From contig CM069598.1 of assembly GCA_035771175.1 (NCBI GenBank), forward strand, positions 2,757,931 to 2,821,930: 64,000 nt of DNA, in the 5' to 3' direction. The DNA comes from Paratinospora sagittata (lineage: Eukaryota > Streptophyta > Magnoliopsida > Ranunculales > Menispermaceae). The position numbers and the translations under genes are program-made. Position 1 is the stretch's first letter. Every line of letters starts with the position of its first letter. Below the pieces are notes generated by a model. The model did no database searches. It was not told the origin of the DNA and saw nothing but the letters and a program-made list of their open reading frames with translations. This document shows, piece after piece, positions 1 through 10,676 of this stretch.

Positions 1-207
1 CATACCGACATGAATTCCCGAAAAGAGATGGATCCCTTGAAAATTAAAAAAAAAAAAAAATGGAAAAAATCTCTCCCTTCTCTTCCTGTAAATAAAAAAA
101 GCGAAGAAGAAGAAATGAAAACACGATCGATATCAAAGTGGCTCACGATAGGAAGACTTCAAACTTAATTATATTCTATGTTCGGTCGAATGTCCAAACC
201 CCAGACC

Positions 208-279
208 TGGGCCCACTCAAAATGAAGTAGAGGGCCCATTTATGACAATCAAAACCGCAGAACGTGATCATCGGGCCCA
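208..279. promoter_or_regulatory. Cluster of three GGGCCCA (site II-like) motifs
   Basis: Three copies of GGGCCCA or TGGGCCCA lie at 208-215, 232-238 and 273-279. In plants the TGGGCC/GGCCCA 'site II' element is bound by TCP factors and is common in promoters of housekeeping genes. The motif is seen directly. That this is a promoter, and which way it fires, is inferred. Pyrimidine-rich, leader-like sequence follows on the + strand from about 440, and the first 180 bases could equally be the leader of a divergent gene outside the window. Confidence 0.45.
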
Positions 280-439
280 CATTGTTCAACGCCGTTAGAA
301 ATAACGGCTGCCTCCTGTTTCCGCCGTTATGTTGGGCGAGCTTAACCCGGGTCATTTCAACCCGAATTCGAACTGGACTCGGGTCTTCGGTGGTGATTTT
401 CCTTTTACTATATCCAAGAACAAATGTTTTAAGTTTGAA

Positions 440-850
440 TCTTTGATTCTTAGAAATGCGATCCTCTTTTGATTTTCAGTTTCCGCTTCTTCTAAACTAA
501 AATCCACAGTTTACTCTCAGTTCGATCTCTGATTCTTGCCATCGATCATTTTCTTCATCTGAATATCTTCTGCAAAACACATCTTGTCTTTGTTTTTTTC
601 TATCGATCCGACGAAATCCTCAAATTTCAGCGACGGATCTCGATTGATGATGAGTTGTGTGGAATAGTTTTTTGATTAATGGTGTTTTATTGTAATATTG
701 GTTCTCCGAATCCCTCGCATGACATCTCTCCAGGAAGCTGGAAAGACAAGCGGTGGATCTTAGGGATTGTTCTGATGCTTGCTGCGATGTTAGAACTACT
801 AGAATTTCTCCGATCAAAAGGCGTGTTGTTGATAGATTGGAAGTGGCTAG
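440..850 (+). other. Unidentified leader or first-exon candidate
   Basis: Downstream of the GGGCCCA cluster is a CT-rich stretch typical of a plant 5' leader, with a possible acceptor (ATTTCAG near 630). From about 721 to 845 one frame stays open for about 40 codons, is rich in Arg, Asp and Cys (it contains the string RRVVDRLEVAR), and ends at a possible donor (CTAG then GTTCGT). Another frame is open from 679 to 894. No frame has a convincing start codon joined to this peptide, and I do not recognise a family. It could be the first exon of a gene later broken by the LINE, or chance. Confidence 0.22.
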
Positions 851-2189
851 GTTCGTTAGTTTTTGTATCTGATGATGGTTTGATTTTTGGCTGAATAAGT
901 ATCTTTTTTTCGTTGGTTCTGCTTCTTTTGTTGTTTCAATTTTGTTTTGAGTGTGTGATTAGTTGTGGTGCATTGGGATCCGGGTTATTGCTAATTTACT
1001 ATCTTAGATCTGCTAAATTGCTTTAATGTGCAGTTTTGAAATCAGAAGGTTCTTTTGATCCACGTATTTTTCTTTTGTGGAAGGATGATGAAGCAATCAA
1101 CAATGTTGAAAGTCTGCATCATTATCTTTATTCGCTGATTCATATTTTAATGATTCTATCTGGTTATAAACTGTGGTTATAATTCTCTTTTTGCAGTGTC
1201 ACAGATTCTCCATAAAATATGGATGCCATTTCGGAATAAGGATAGACAATATCAACAAAATAATACATTATTTTATTTTTTAAAATTTGTTTTCTATGTT
1301 TTCTTTGCTAGATTATCTGTTAAAATGTCAGAAACACTTCATTCTCATCGATGCAATTCTTGTATCTGTTTCTTTGAGAATCATGTATGCAAAGAAATTG
1401 GAAGCTCATGAACGTAAATTTTCACAAAGTTGACGGAAAATTTGTATTGATGTTTGAATTGTAACCTCAATTTCTAGAGTGGTGAAGATGTTCAAATTGA
1501 ACTTCTTAACACCATAATAAGTTAGCGAGGGTACATGCCAAACTAAAAGTATTTTCCTTCTATTGTTGTTTATATTTTTTGTTTTTTTCAATTTTTTTTT
1601 GTTCATTTAGAATCTTTAGATATCACTTGATAATCTTAGAAAGTCAATGTTGGTTCTGCAAATATGTTTTTGAAGTATTTGAATCAAAGAAAGGTCTTCA
1701 AGATTTTTTACATTACCACATTTTTTTTCCAAGTAAACAAGTCTATTTAAAGTTTTGTTTCATGCTCCTATTTACCATATAATGTAACATGGTATTAGAT
1801 AAAGAGTTCGTATTATTTTCTATGACATCGTAAAGTACATAAAATGCAAAACAGATTCATATTCACTCACTTGATCTAGATCTTCACATTTAATGAAGAA
1901 TTTGATGACTAATTTGTTGAATAGTTGAGTATTCACTTTTTTTTTATTTATCCATATTGATTTGCATTTCTTTTTGTGCATTTTTCATGTCAATCAACAC
2001 TTGGAATGTTGGCATTTACCCTATTAAGTGTTGAGAAATATGTGCCCACAATATAGCTAAGATATCCCAATTAAGTATCAAACAACTAACCCTCACTATT
2101 GAAGTACATAATGTTTTGGAATCATTTATATATGTTGAAGTATCAACTCTTTTGGAGTTCAAGATGCTATGATTTGCATTCAAAGAGTT
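851..2189. other. AT-rich noncoding stretch
   Basis: This stretch is AT-rich with only short, compositionally biased open frames. I see no recognisable gene, RNA or mobile-element signature in it. Confidence 0.4.
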
Positions 2190-2229
2190 AGATGTTCTCT
2201 TCCTAGATAAGTAACTGGAAAACCCATTG

Positions 2230-2535
2230 TTTCTCTAAATCTCTTTGGAAGACCAAAATCCCTTCTTAGATCAAGGTTTTTTGGCTGGTTGCTTGTCCTA
2301 GACAGACTTAATGTCTTAAGGAGGATTTCGTTGCCTTGTCCCCAAATTGGTGTATTTTGTGTAGGGAAGAAGGAGAATCTATTGATCACTTGTTTTCACA
2401 TTGCTACTTCACCTCATAGTTGTGGGCATGTGGCACAAGCTTTTGGAGGATATAGGTTGGTCTTGGGTCACCTCAAGAAGGTGTGTTGACATTCTTCATG
2501 ATGATTTTGGTAAGGAATTTAGTCATTCTTGCACA
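2230..2535 (+). mobile_element. LINE ORF2 C-terminal (zf-RVT) fragment, + strand
   Basis: Read on the + strand with small frame changes, this stretch encodes the zinc-binding tail typical of plant LINE ORF2 proteins (zf-RVT). A Leu-Asp-Arg-Leu start is followed by a Cys-x2-Cys pair in the context NWCILCREEGESIDHLF and then by SHC. It carries stop codons and frameshifts, so it is a relic. It directly abuts the minus-strand LINE at about 2535-2545, so the two pieces face each other. Either a neighbouring segment of the same element was inverted with loss of the sequence between, or two insertions collided. Confidence 0.6.
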
Positions 2536-2540
2536 CCACT

Positions 2541-4702
2541 GGATCCCAAAAATGCTTACAAAGAGGATTACCACCCTAGGGCAAACCCAAATAAGTTAAA
2601 GGCCAAGATCTAATAGAGCACCCAACTTTAGAAGCCAAACGAAGCAAAACATCCCGGTCGATCTTAATACCAACCATCTGGCTTTTTTCCATATTAACAT
2701 GTAGTCTAGAGATACTACAAAAATGATGAAGTATACCAAAAACACTGTCCACATTTTCCTCATCCCCATCAAGAAAGAGCAAGGTATACTGAAGATGAGA
2801 AAGGGAACACCCATTTTTACCCACAGAAAAACCTTTTACCAAGGAACAACTCCCTGCCCGAGACATCATTTGGCCCAACACATCCGCTACATGAGTGAAC
2901 AAAAAAGGGGATTGGGGATCACCTTGCCTTATGCCCCTCTCGGCCATGAATTTGCCAGTAGGCTTTCCATTAGTAATAATAGAGTATGACACAGAGTTTA
3001 CACATCCCTTGGCGAAATTTTCCTTAAAGACAGCCCCTTTTAGATTAAGAGAGCGATAGTCATCAACAACTTCATTTGCAATCAAGATGGCATCAAGAAT
3101 TTGACGATCATGAACGAATGCAAACTGATTTTCCTCCATCGTCTTATGAAGAACCGCTCGGAGTCTCATAGATAAGGTCTTAGAGATGATTTTGTAAAGA
3201 CTAGAAATTAAACAGATGGGCCTGTACGCCTTTGGATGCCAAGATTCCCTTTTTTTTTGGAATAAGGCAAATATAAGTTTCATTGGTTCTTATATTGATC
3301 ACTCCACTTCTATGAAACTCATGCATAACCCTCATTACATCATCTTTAAGGATGGTCCAATTGCGTTGATAGAAAGCCACAGAAAAGCCATCCGGCCTAG
3401 GTGCCTTATTCCCATTACAACTCATCACAGCCATATGAACTTTGTCACCTTCATAAGGCCTCTCCAACCATTCCACATCGTGCAACCCAATCAAATTCCA
3501 ATCAATCCCATCAATCTCCCCCACATAGGAGCCATGAGGAAAGAAAAGCTTAGAAAAATAATTGACAAATTTCTTCTCAATCCCATCTTGAGTCTTCACA
3601 ATTGAATTGTCGACCTTCTCAACTTTAGAGATGTAGCATTTAGCTTTCCTATCACTGAGGATCTTATGAAAGATCTTTGAGTTAGAGTCGTCCTCCTTCA
3701 TCCACAAAATTTTAGCATGTTGACCAGCCATTCGAAGTTCCTTCAAGCATATGTCTGTCAATTCAGTTTTTGCACGCAACCACAAAGCCAAATTCTCCGC
3801 ATTTAATTCACCATGACTTTCCAAAAAATCAAAACATTCAATTAGCTCTTCCAAATCTTTCTTCTTTTCATTAATATGCCCAAATGAGACTTTGTTCCAA
3901 TCTTTGATGAGATTTTTCAACTTAGCAAGTTTTAACATAAATTTGTGACCCTCATGAACATACGTTGCAACTGAATTCCACCACCTCTCCACCAGAGGAG
4001 AGAATTCTTTGTGAGCCAACCAAATGTTCTCGAATAGGAAAGGAGTAGGGCCCCATCAAAAGGTAGTTGAATCAAGGCTTATAGGACAATGATCCGAGAC
4101 AACGCGAGGATGAGCTTCTTGGCGACAAAGAGGAAACAAAACTTCCCACCTTTGAGTGAACAAGAATCGGTCCAACCTACAACAAATAAGGGAAGCACGA
4201 AAATTGGACCAAGTGACACGCGCATTAAAGAGTGGCTGGTCTTTGAGCTCAAGCTCCCCAATGATGGTGTCAAACATCTACATATTAGTCGTCACTTGAT
4301 TACTATTGAATTTCTCCCAGTATTCCTTATAGTATTAAAATCACCTCCTAAGCACCAAGCATCTCCACAAATTACACTAAGGCCGACCAACCACCACAGC
4401 TCATTGCCATCCCTCGAAATTTGGATGGAAACCGTAAAGCCGCCGACCAAACTCTGAACCTCCTTTACCAATCTGGAATCCCAAACTACCACCACACCCC
4501 CAGAAGAACCATCTGTAGGGAGAGCAATCCAACTTTTCAACCGAGAGCTCCACACCTGACCAATGAAGTGTCGATCCAACACAACCTTTTTTGTTTCTTG
4601 CAAAATGACGATATTCGGCTTCCCTCTGCAAATCATCCGCTTAATGAGACAACGCTTCCTACTTGAACCACTGCCACAAATGTTTAATGAGAGGATCTTC
4701 AT
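2541..4702 (-). pseudogene. LINE ORF2: endonuclease and reverse transcriptase, broken
   Basis: The start is ATG at 4702, giving MKILSLNICGSG, the usual opening of an APE-type endonuclease. The frame runs to 4292 (with LGGDFN), shifts to 4277-4056 (SDHCPI, the catalytic Asp-His region), and continues from 4019 to 3201 through the linker into the reverse transcriptase. Frame 3283-2576 carries YRPI, QGDPQSPFLF and YLGLP. Two defects stand out. The block around the catalytic FADD box reads LQYTLLFL, so the Ala-Asp-Asp residues are missing. The segment between FAKG and CVNSVSYS is also shorter than in relatives, consistent with an in-frame deletion. The product cannot be an active polymerase. Confidence 0.82.
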
Positions 4703-7660
4703 TTAACAACCTTTACTTTCCTTATTGTGATCATCTTGCATTCTGCACTTGTCATTACGATACCCTCCCCATCAGATCTGACCATCTTCTCAGTCATTGA
4801 AGGAATTTTTTTCCTGACTGAAGATTTGGATCTTTTGTAGTAATGGTAAAACGACTCATTAGTGCCCAATGACCCCTCAGAATTTGAACCAGATTCATTG
4901 TCCGCAGCAGCATTATCATCATCCTTTTGATCTCTTGTTGCTTCAACATCTAGATCCTTGATGGGGTTGCCCCCTTCTTTGCCATCACCACTCGTTATGG
5001 GCAACAACTTATCACTAGTAGAATCATGGGTTTCATGGGTAGGAGTAAGGCTTTGGGGTGACTGACTAACCGAAGGTATGTTTCTCACTGTTTCGTTAGC
5101 AAGAGGTAGAATAGAACAAATAGGATGAAGATTTAACGAAAGTTCAACATCACAATTAGAGTTAGGGTGAGGGATGCCTACCTTGGAACCATTAAGAGTC
5201 GACAGTGAGTGAGCGTTTTCAACAAAGAATCCCTCGCCTGGACTAATGTTGTCACTACCGCCATCGCCATTTACAACAGCTGCATCATCAACACTTTCAA
5301 AGTTGGAGCCCGAAATGGTTTTTTTGCAGAGAACTCGTTGACTTTCCAAAATGAAATCATTGGCTTTGTTTGTGCTTCCTTGGGAGATTTGACACCTTTC
5401 CCTCTTACGACTTTTCTTGGATCTTTTCTTCATTGTTGGTTGTTGTGCCTCAACTTGTCCGTCCGAGCAAGCAAGCACTCCTTTAGAGCCCTTCAGAGCT
5501 CCCGTATCCAGCTGAGCACCACTAGCATGTTCGATCACTCCAGATTTGAGGCCAAGTGGAAGAGAATGGGGCAGCGCAACCTTGTTGGCAGAAGCAAAAG
5601 GAGCTGACACACCTCCAGTTGATGCAGCTGAGAATTTGGTTTCAAAACGTGGCTGAAGGAGTCAAAAGTAAGGGTGGCAATTCGTGTTGCCGTGTCGTAA
5701 TCGGTCGGGTCAAAATTGTGTATAATGAAATATATTGTAAACCTAAACACGACACGTTTAAATAACGTGTCATTATATGTAAATTTACACCCGACACGTT
5801 TAATAAATGAGTTAAACATGTTAACCTGTTTATAACCCTTAAAGCTTTAACAAGTTCATTCTAACTTATTTATCATATATAAATTCTAAATTAACATATA
5901 AATCAAAAATTCAAAATCATAATTATACAACCATATAATAAAGATCAAATAAAATATTATAAAGTTAAGAGTCTCAACACATGATATAAAATATTAAAAA
6001 GTCTTCACACGTAACATAAATCTCAACACAAAATATAATCGTATTAAACGGGTCAATTTTGGTTTAGTAGGTCTACCAAATTTTGACCTAAAATTTAATC
6101 GTGTCTAATTGGGTTTAACTTATTTTGATCCGCACCTGTTTATGCAAAATTCAAACTCATTTATTTCGTGTCGTTTTCGAGTCGTGTTATCGTATTGTGA
6201 CCTATATTTCCATCCCTAGTCAAAAGACTCACAAGCGTGATCGTTCGGCATTTTCACAGGGACCTGAAGGATATCGAGAAGGGTTTCCTTCATTATGAGC
6301 TCGTTGTGGGATAGGGATTTGTGAAACAAAATGTTGCGATAGGGCTAAAGGGCTTCCACAACCCCGATTAATTGAAACATCCAATGGGCTGCTCGCAGAG
6401 TGGCCTATTTGACCGGCTCCACTAGCAGATGACTCAGGCCCATACCAATGCCCAAGATCCCATAGGTGAGGCCTGAAGTCCAAACTAGCAGAAGAGCTGC
6501 TCCCAGGCCCATGATTCAACGAAGGAAGGGAGGGTCCATTCAATTCACGCTGTCCAACATCAGCATGGCCCACCATAGATGACTAGATGAGGAGGGGAGA
6601 AACGTCACTGGTGCAATATCTTTGATCAGAGCAGCAGAGCAACCACCACTGCCTTGGAAGGTACGATTGTGTTGACACCTCATTGGCTCCGTACCTGCAC
6701 CGTTCTGGACCACATCCGTCAAAGAATGGAAGGGACGATGATCCCTCACATCCGTTGATTTTCCTCGGTTGATGTTATCAGCATGGATAGGATCTGAAAC
6801 ACGTAACCCTGAGTTCGCACCCTTTTCCGACGTGCCTTCGCCGGAATTATCAGAGATACGACGACCATCCAGTCTAAAAGCTTTAACCCCAATATGCATA
6901 CCATCCAATACCACACTCAGAATGTCGGGGATGAAACCATCTTCACCACCCGAAACCTTGATTTTTGCATACCGAAGGAAAGATCTTTTGACAGTCTCAC
7001 CGGCAATATCCAACAAGCCTTCACATTGATCACCGATCATTTGGAACACATCCTTGCGCCGATGTCAGAGCGGAATGCCGTCGATGTTGATCCAGCTTTG
7101 CTTACACCTAACCCGTTTTTGATGCCATTGGCCGGACGGGTGCCACTCTACAGAGCGAAAATCGCTAGAGATGATGGTAGAGAGAATCAGGTGTTTTTCA
7201 TTAGAATCCTTATACATAGCAAAGCTCGATCATCTGCTAATGGACAGAGAAACATGGAACGACCAAGACTTGCAGAGATCTTATCAGCGACAGCCTACCA
7301 CCATAGCGACGAAGCCGACCGGAATATAACCAGGCAAAGATTCCAATCTTTGTCCACAAGAACGCCCTCATCGCCTAGCGACCTTCCTTTTTTGCAGGAA
7401 CAGGTTCTATAGAACCACTCCTCAAAAGCAGACCATCCCTTGTTGGGAGAATCTTCCGAGATAAAAAGCGCCCATGTCTTACCATTTTCCACCTTTGAAA
7501 CTTTCAAAAATCTTCCTCTGATATTTGAAAGCTGCTTTTTGAACAAAATCTTCGGGTCAGACCTAGACGCCATTCCTATTTGATTCAGGAACCACTCCGC
7601 TGAACCCACCAGGATTCTCAGGTAGAAGGCTTTTGAGGCTGAGGACTCCTTGATCGACAA
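4699..7660 (-). pseudogene. LINE ORF1 (DUF4283-like RNA-binding protein), broken
   Basis: Successive minus-strand frames (7660-7295, 7049-6540, 6576-6229, then 5610-4699 beyond the MITE) form a broken ORF1. The first two look like the DUF4283 domain of plant LINE ORF1 proteins, including FQMIGDQCEGLLDIA. The rest is a long low-complexity Ser/Asn/Asp-rich region with a basic patch (KKRSKKSRKRER) that could bind nucleic acid. No clear CCHC knuckle survives. The stop at 4699 overlaps the ORF2 start codon. The hAT-like insertion at 5669-6218 and several frameshifts separate the pieces. Confidence 0.7.
5669..6218. mobile_element. hAT-like MITE, 550 bp, with 8-bp target duplication
   Basis: A 550-bp AT-rich, noncoding insertion is flanked by a perfect 8-bp duplication, GTCAAAAG, at 5661-5668 and 6219-6226. 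Its ends form an imperfect terminal inverted repeat: TAAGGGTGGCAA on the left against TAGGGATGGAAA read inward from the right. Subterminal GTGTCGT/ACGACAC-type motifs occur at both ends. An 8-bp duplication with short terminal repeats is the mark of hAT transposons. With no transposase it is a non-autonomous derivative. It interrupts the LINE ORF1, so it arrived after the LINE. Confidence 0.85.
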
Positions 7661-8041
7661 CCTTTTACCGTTTCCAGTCTGTTCACAGAAAACATTTTTC
7701 CTCCTATTTTGTACGTGGAAGATAATGTTCTAAAAAGTTAAAATCCCCCATAACTCAAAGGGACTCTGAGGAAGAAAGTAAGAGGATGAAACGGAGTGAC
7801 CAAAAGGGGAGAGCAACTAACGGAGAAGAAAGAAGACAGGGAGAGCGAAAGAGGACGGAGAGGATGGAAAAATCAGTGGTAGGAGTAGTGATGGCAGATG
7901 GAGAGAACGATGTGGGAGCTAAAATGAGGATCTCCGGAAAAGAACGAAGAAGACCTGGGAAGCTTGCCGGAGCGGCATGGTGACTTTGTGCAGTTCTTTG
8001 CCATTATTTGTTAAATTGACTTGAATCCTTGTTATCTACAG

Positions 8042-8584
8042 AGCCATCCCTGAAGATGGAAGAAGAAAAGCTTTATGAGGAAGCTCTGGCTAAAGCAAAA
8101 GCAGAGGAAGAAGCAATTCAAGCTTCTGAGAAAGCTCGGGAAGCAGCTGAGGCAACCAAGAAGCTTGAAGAAGAGGTGAAAAAACTATCTGAGCAAGAAT
8201 CTCAAACTGCTAGCCTTGCCCAAGATGCCCAAAAGAAGGCAGACGCGGTAGGGGCGACCATGGAGGACCTGTTGAGCAAAGCACAAAACTTTGGCGCTGG
8301 ATTCTCCTGGGAAAAATTGAGCTCCAAGTATTGCAACGGCGGTTCAAAAGCCCGAGGAAGAGGAGGACGCGAAACCAAAAGTTCAGATTGCTACCATTAG
8401 AGGTGTAGCTAAGGCCAAGAAGCTGCCAGCCAAGAAAGCAGTTATCAGGCCATCCTCCTTCATACCAAAGAAGGAAGTTAAATCAAAACAAGAACCAAAA
8501 ACACCGCCCCAGAAAGAGGTGACGAAGGTGTTTGGTGGCTTGTTCAAGCAAGAGACCATCGCCCTTATTAGGACCATCAAATAG
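8042..8584 (+). pseudogene. 3' exon relic resembling PTAC16 C-terminus, frameshifted
   Basis: A 3' splice site (TTATCTACAG) precedes an open frame rich in Glu, Lys and Ala, predicted as an alpha-helical coiled coil (for example EATKKLEEEVKKLSEQE). It then contains GFSWEKLSS, after which the frame shifts at about 8310-8335. The next frame continues with QKPEEEEDAKPKVQIAT, a basic Lys/Pro region and FGGLFKQET, and stops at 8584. From memory this order resembles the C-terminal tail of plastid transcriptionally active chromosome protein 16 (PTAC16). The Rossmann-like domain expected upstream is absent, and LINE sequence begins within about 60 bases. The frameshift and missing body mark a truncated copy. 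The identity is tentative. Confidence 0.5.
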
Positions 8585-9106
8585 CTTATTAGTCATAGTC
8601 CATATATATCAATCACTCCTACTCTCTGTTGGATTCATTCTTTTGCATTGGTAATCCTAAAAACATCATCTTAAGATTTTTAGATGATGAATATACAGGT
8701 TTTGGATGAATTTTTATTAGTGGGAGTGCAAGTGTGCGTACAAGATTTTTATCAGTGTATTGTTTTCACTAATCCATAGGAATATAAGTAACAACTCTCA
8801 AGGATAAGTATGAAATACCTATTAGGCTATTACTTCTAAGGTATCAATATTATTGTGTTGCCTTAAATATGAAATAAACTTGCTAAAAGTTCCTTTGGTG
8901 TTTTTGGTGTGTTGAGCAGGAAACAAGAGGTTTTTTATTTACTTGTGAGTGCAACGTTTAGTACAAGCAGATGCTGCAAAATTAAACAGATGAAAAACGA
9001 TTTACTGTATTGTGGGTGAGTGCAGTAGGAACACAGCCAGGTAGAGCAGAAAGGAAGAATTAAATGCACCCATCACCTATGGCATTCTGTTGTGTCGGAA
9101 AATTTT
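8585..9106. other. Noncoding spacer
   Basis: This is probably the 3' flank of the PTAC16-like relic. It is AT-rich with no convincing reading frame. I see no element boundary in it before the repeat array begins. Confidence 0.4.
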
Positions 9107-9960
9107 GGTGGGTGCAGCGTGGGTGCATTTAGAATAAAAATGTAAACTAAGCACGACTCCTGAACTAAACACACCCACTCTGCACCCACATTTTGTCCGG
9201 ATTTTTTATTTTTCTGAAAATTAAGATTGGTGGGTGCATTTAAAATAATAATGCAAAAGAAACACAGCTCTTGAACTAAACACACCCACATTTTATCGTG
9301 ATTGAATTTTTTTTATTTTATTTTTCATAAGAAAATAGATTGGCAGGTGCAGCATTGGTGCATTTAGAATAACAATGCAAACGAAACACAAGTTTTGAAC
9401 TAAACACACCCACGCTGCACCTACATTTTGTCCATTTTTTAAAAAAAGATGGGTAGGTGCTGTGTGGGTGCATTTAGAATACCAATACAAACAAAACACA
9501 CCTTTTGAACTGAACACGCCCATACCCACAATTTGTCCACTTTTTTGTAAAAAGATGGGTGGGTTCATTTAGAATAATAATGCAAATGAAGTACAACTCT
9601 AGAACCAAGCACACCCGGACAGCACCGACAATTTGTCCAAATTCGCTTAAGAAAAGGTGGGTGCATTTGGAACAGTGCAAACCAAAGACATGTCCCTTGA
9701 ACTAATACACCAACAATGTCTAGATTCAATTCCTTCAAAGGGAAAAACTATTGGCGGGTGCAACGTACGTGCATTTGGAATAATACAAAGTTCAATAGTC
9801 ACTGAACTAAACACACCCAAACTGCACCCACAATTTATCCCATATTCAGTCATTTTTTTAAAAGAAAAGATTAGAATATAATGCAACCGCAATACAACCC
9901 TTGAACTAAACACACCCACAATTTAATTAAATACACCCACGCCGCACCACCATTTATCCT
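9107..9960. repeat. Degenerate tandem array of about 110-bp units with inverted symmetry
   Basis: About seven to eight diverged units share two cores. One is like GTGGGTGCATTTAGAATAAT. The other is like GAACTAAACACACCCAC followed by GCACCCACAATTTGTCC. An A/T homopolymer spacer (TTTTTTAAAAAAAGAT) separates units. Each unit can fold, because GGGTGCAGCGTGGGTG on one side is the reverse complement of CACCCACGCTGCACCC on the other. The open frames across it on the minus strand arise because the unit length is often near a multiple of three, and I do not consider them genes. Best explanation: tandem amplification of a small hairpin (MITE-like) element. Confidence 0.8.
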
Positions 9961-10249
9961 TCACTTCTAAAAAGGAAATTGAAATTTACATGTTAAGACT
10001 GGATTGATGAAATAAAATATAACTCCGCAGAGTGCCCTATTAAATAACCATACAAAACCTGCCATTTATTTCTTCCATTAGATACCCAGAATGTAATGTA
10101 AACTATAAGAGGTACAATTAAGAGAACCCAAGTAAGGATATGGGCAATCTGAAGCAGAAGGCCAATTGGCCACTAACTCTTAGTAGACAAAATGAGGAGA
10201 GTATGAACAAGAGATAGATAGAAAATATGTACTATATATTATATCTTGT
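9961..10249. other. Spacer downstream of the UPL gene
   Basis: Noncoding, AT-rich sequence between the minisatellite and the probable 3' end of the UPL transcript. No feature was recognised. Confidence 0.35.
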
Positions 10250-10676
10250 TGGAATGTCAGAACGGTGGAAAAGCTAACCACAACTCAATTTCCGAGCTGT
10301 TTCTTGTCGCTTCAAGAGCAGAATTGTCATGTGCTAATCAGTATAGACGGCAATTTCACCTATGAATCATTAATGGCGTCATGAAGCTCTTCCAAGCAGG
10401 GAGATCCATCCAAACCACTTCCATTTGAAACTTTCTGCCACACAGATCCAGCCATAGCCCGTAACTACAATCCCTTGATTTAAAGAGGTTGGCAGAAAGG
10501 AGTCTTGGTAATCATGACCCAACTGTTTCTGCAGGCATAGTAAACAATCAGAACTATAATTTGTCATAGAGCTACATGAATCTAATCTTTGTACTATCAT
10601 TTTTTAGCTAACCTGTACATGGGATCTCTCATAGAGTGCCAGTTTCACCTGCTTTAGATCATCTTTGACAACGTCT
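10250..10676 (-). other. Probable 3'UTR of the UPL gene, with a candidate 3'UTR intron
   Basis: On the minus strand, sequence after the stop codon at 10677 runs to a plausible donor (GTACAG then GTTAGC) near 10607. A plausible acceptor (CCTGCAG) follows near 10537, which suggests an intron of about 70 bases in the 3'UTR. The downstream exon then extends through about 10250, where AATATATAGTACATATT-type sequence could serve polyadenylation. The short frame at 10600-10379 falls in this region and is not needed for the protein. Confidence 0.4.

Larger units (their letters stand above)
2541..7985 (-). mobile_element. Decayed LINE (non-LTR) retrotransposon
   Basis: On the minus strand this holds, in order, a pyrimidine-rich 5' leader (about 7985-7670), an ORF1 remnant (7660-4699) and an ORF2 remnant (4702-2541) with endonuclease and reverse-transcriptase domains. 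This is the order of plant L1-like LINEs. ORF1 and ORF2 overlap by the four bases ATGA at 4699-4702, a common coupling arrangement. The element ends inside the reverse transcriptase, just after the YLGLP motif, at about 2541. The C-terminal third and poly(A) tail are missing, and an inverted LINE piece follows. A hAT-like MITE (5669-6218) is nested in ORF1. Frameshifts and stops make the copy non-autonomous. Confidence 0.85.

Noticed and set aside
7786..7983. Arg/Glu-rich + strand frame
   Set aside because: It is the complement of the pyrimidine-rich 5' leader of the minus-strand LINE.
9073..9919. Minus-strand frames across the minisatellite encoding repeated Cys/Val-rich peptides
   Set aside because: The frames follow the repeat period and shift between units. 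No start or splice context and no protein family.
10379..10600. 73-codon minus-strand frame just 3' of the UPL stop codon
   Set aside because: It lies in the probable 3'UTR of the UPL transcript, beyond an intact stop. No independent start or family.
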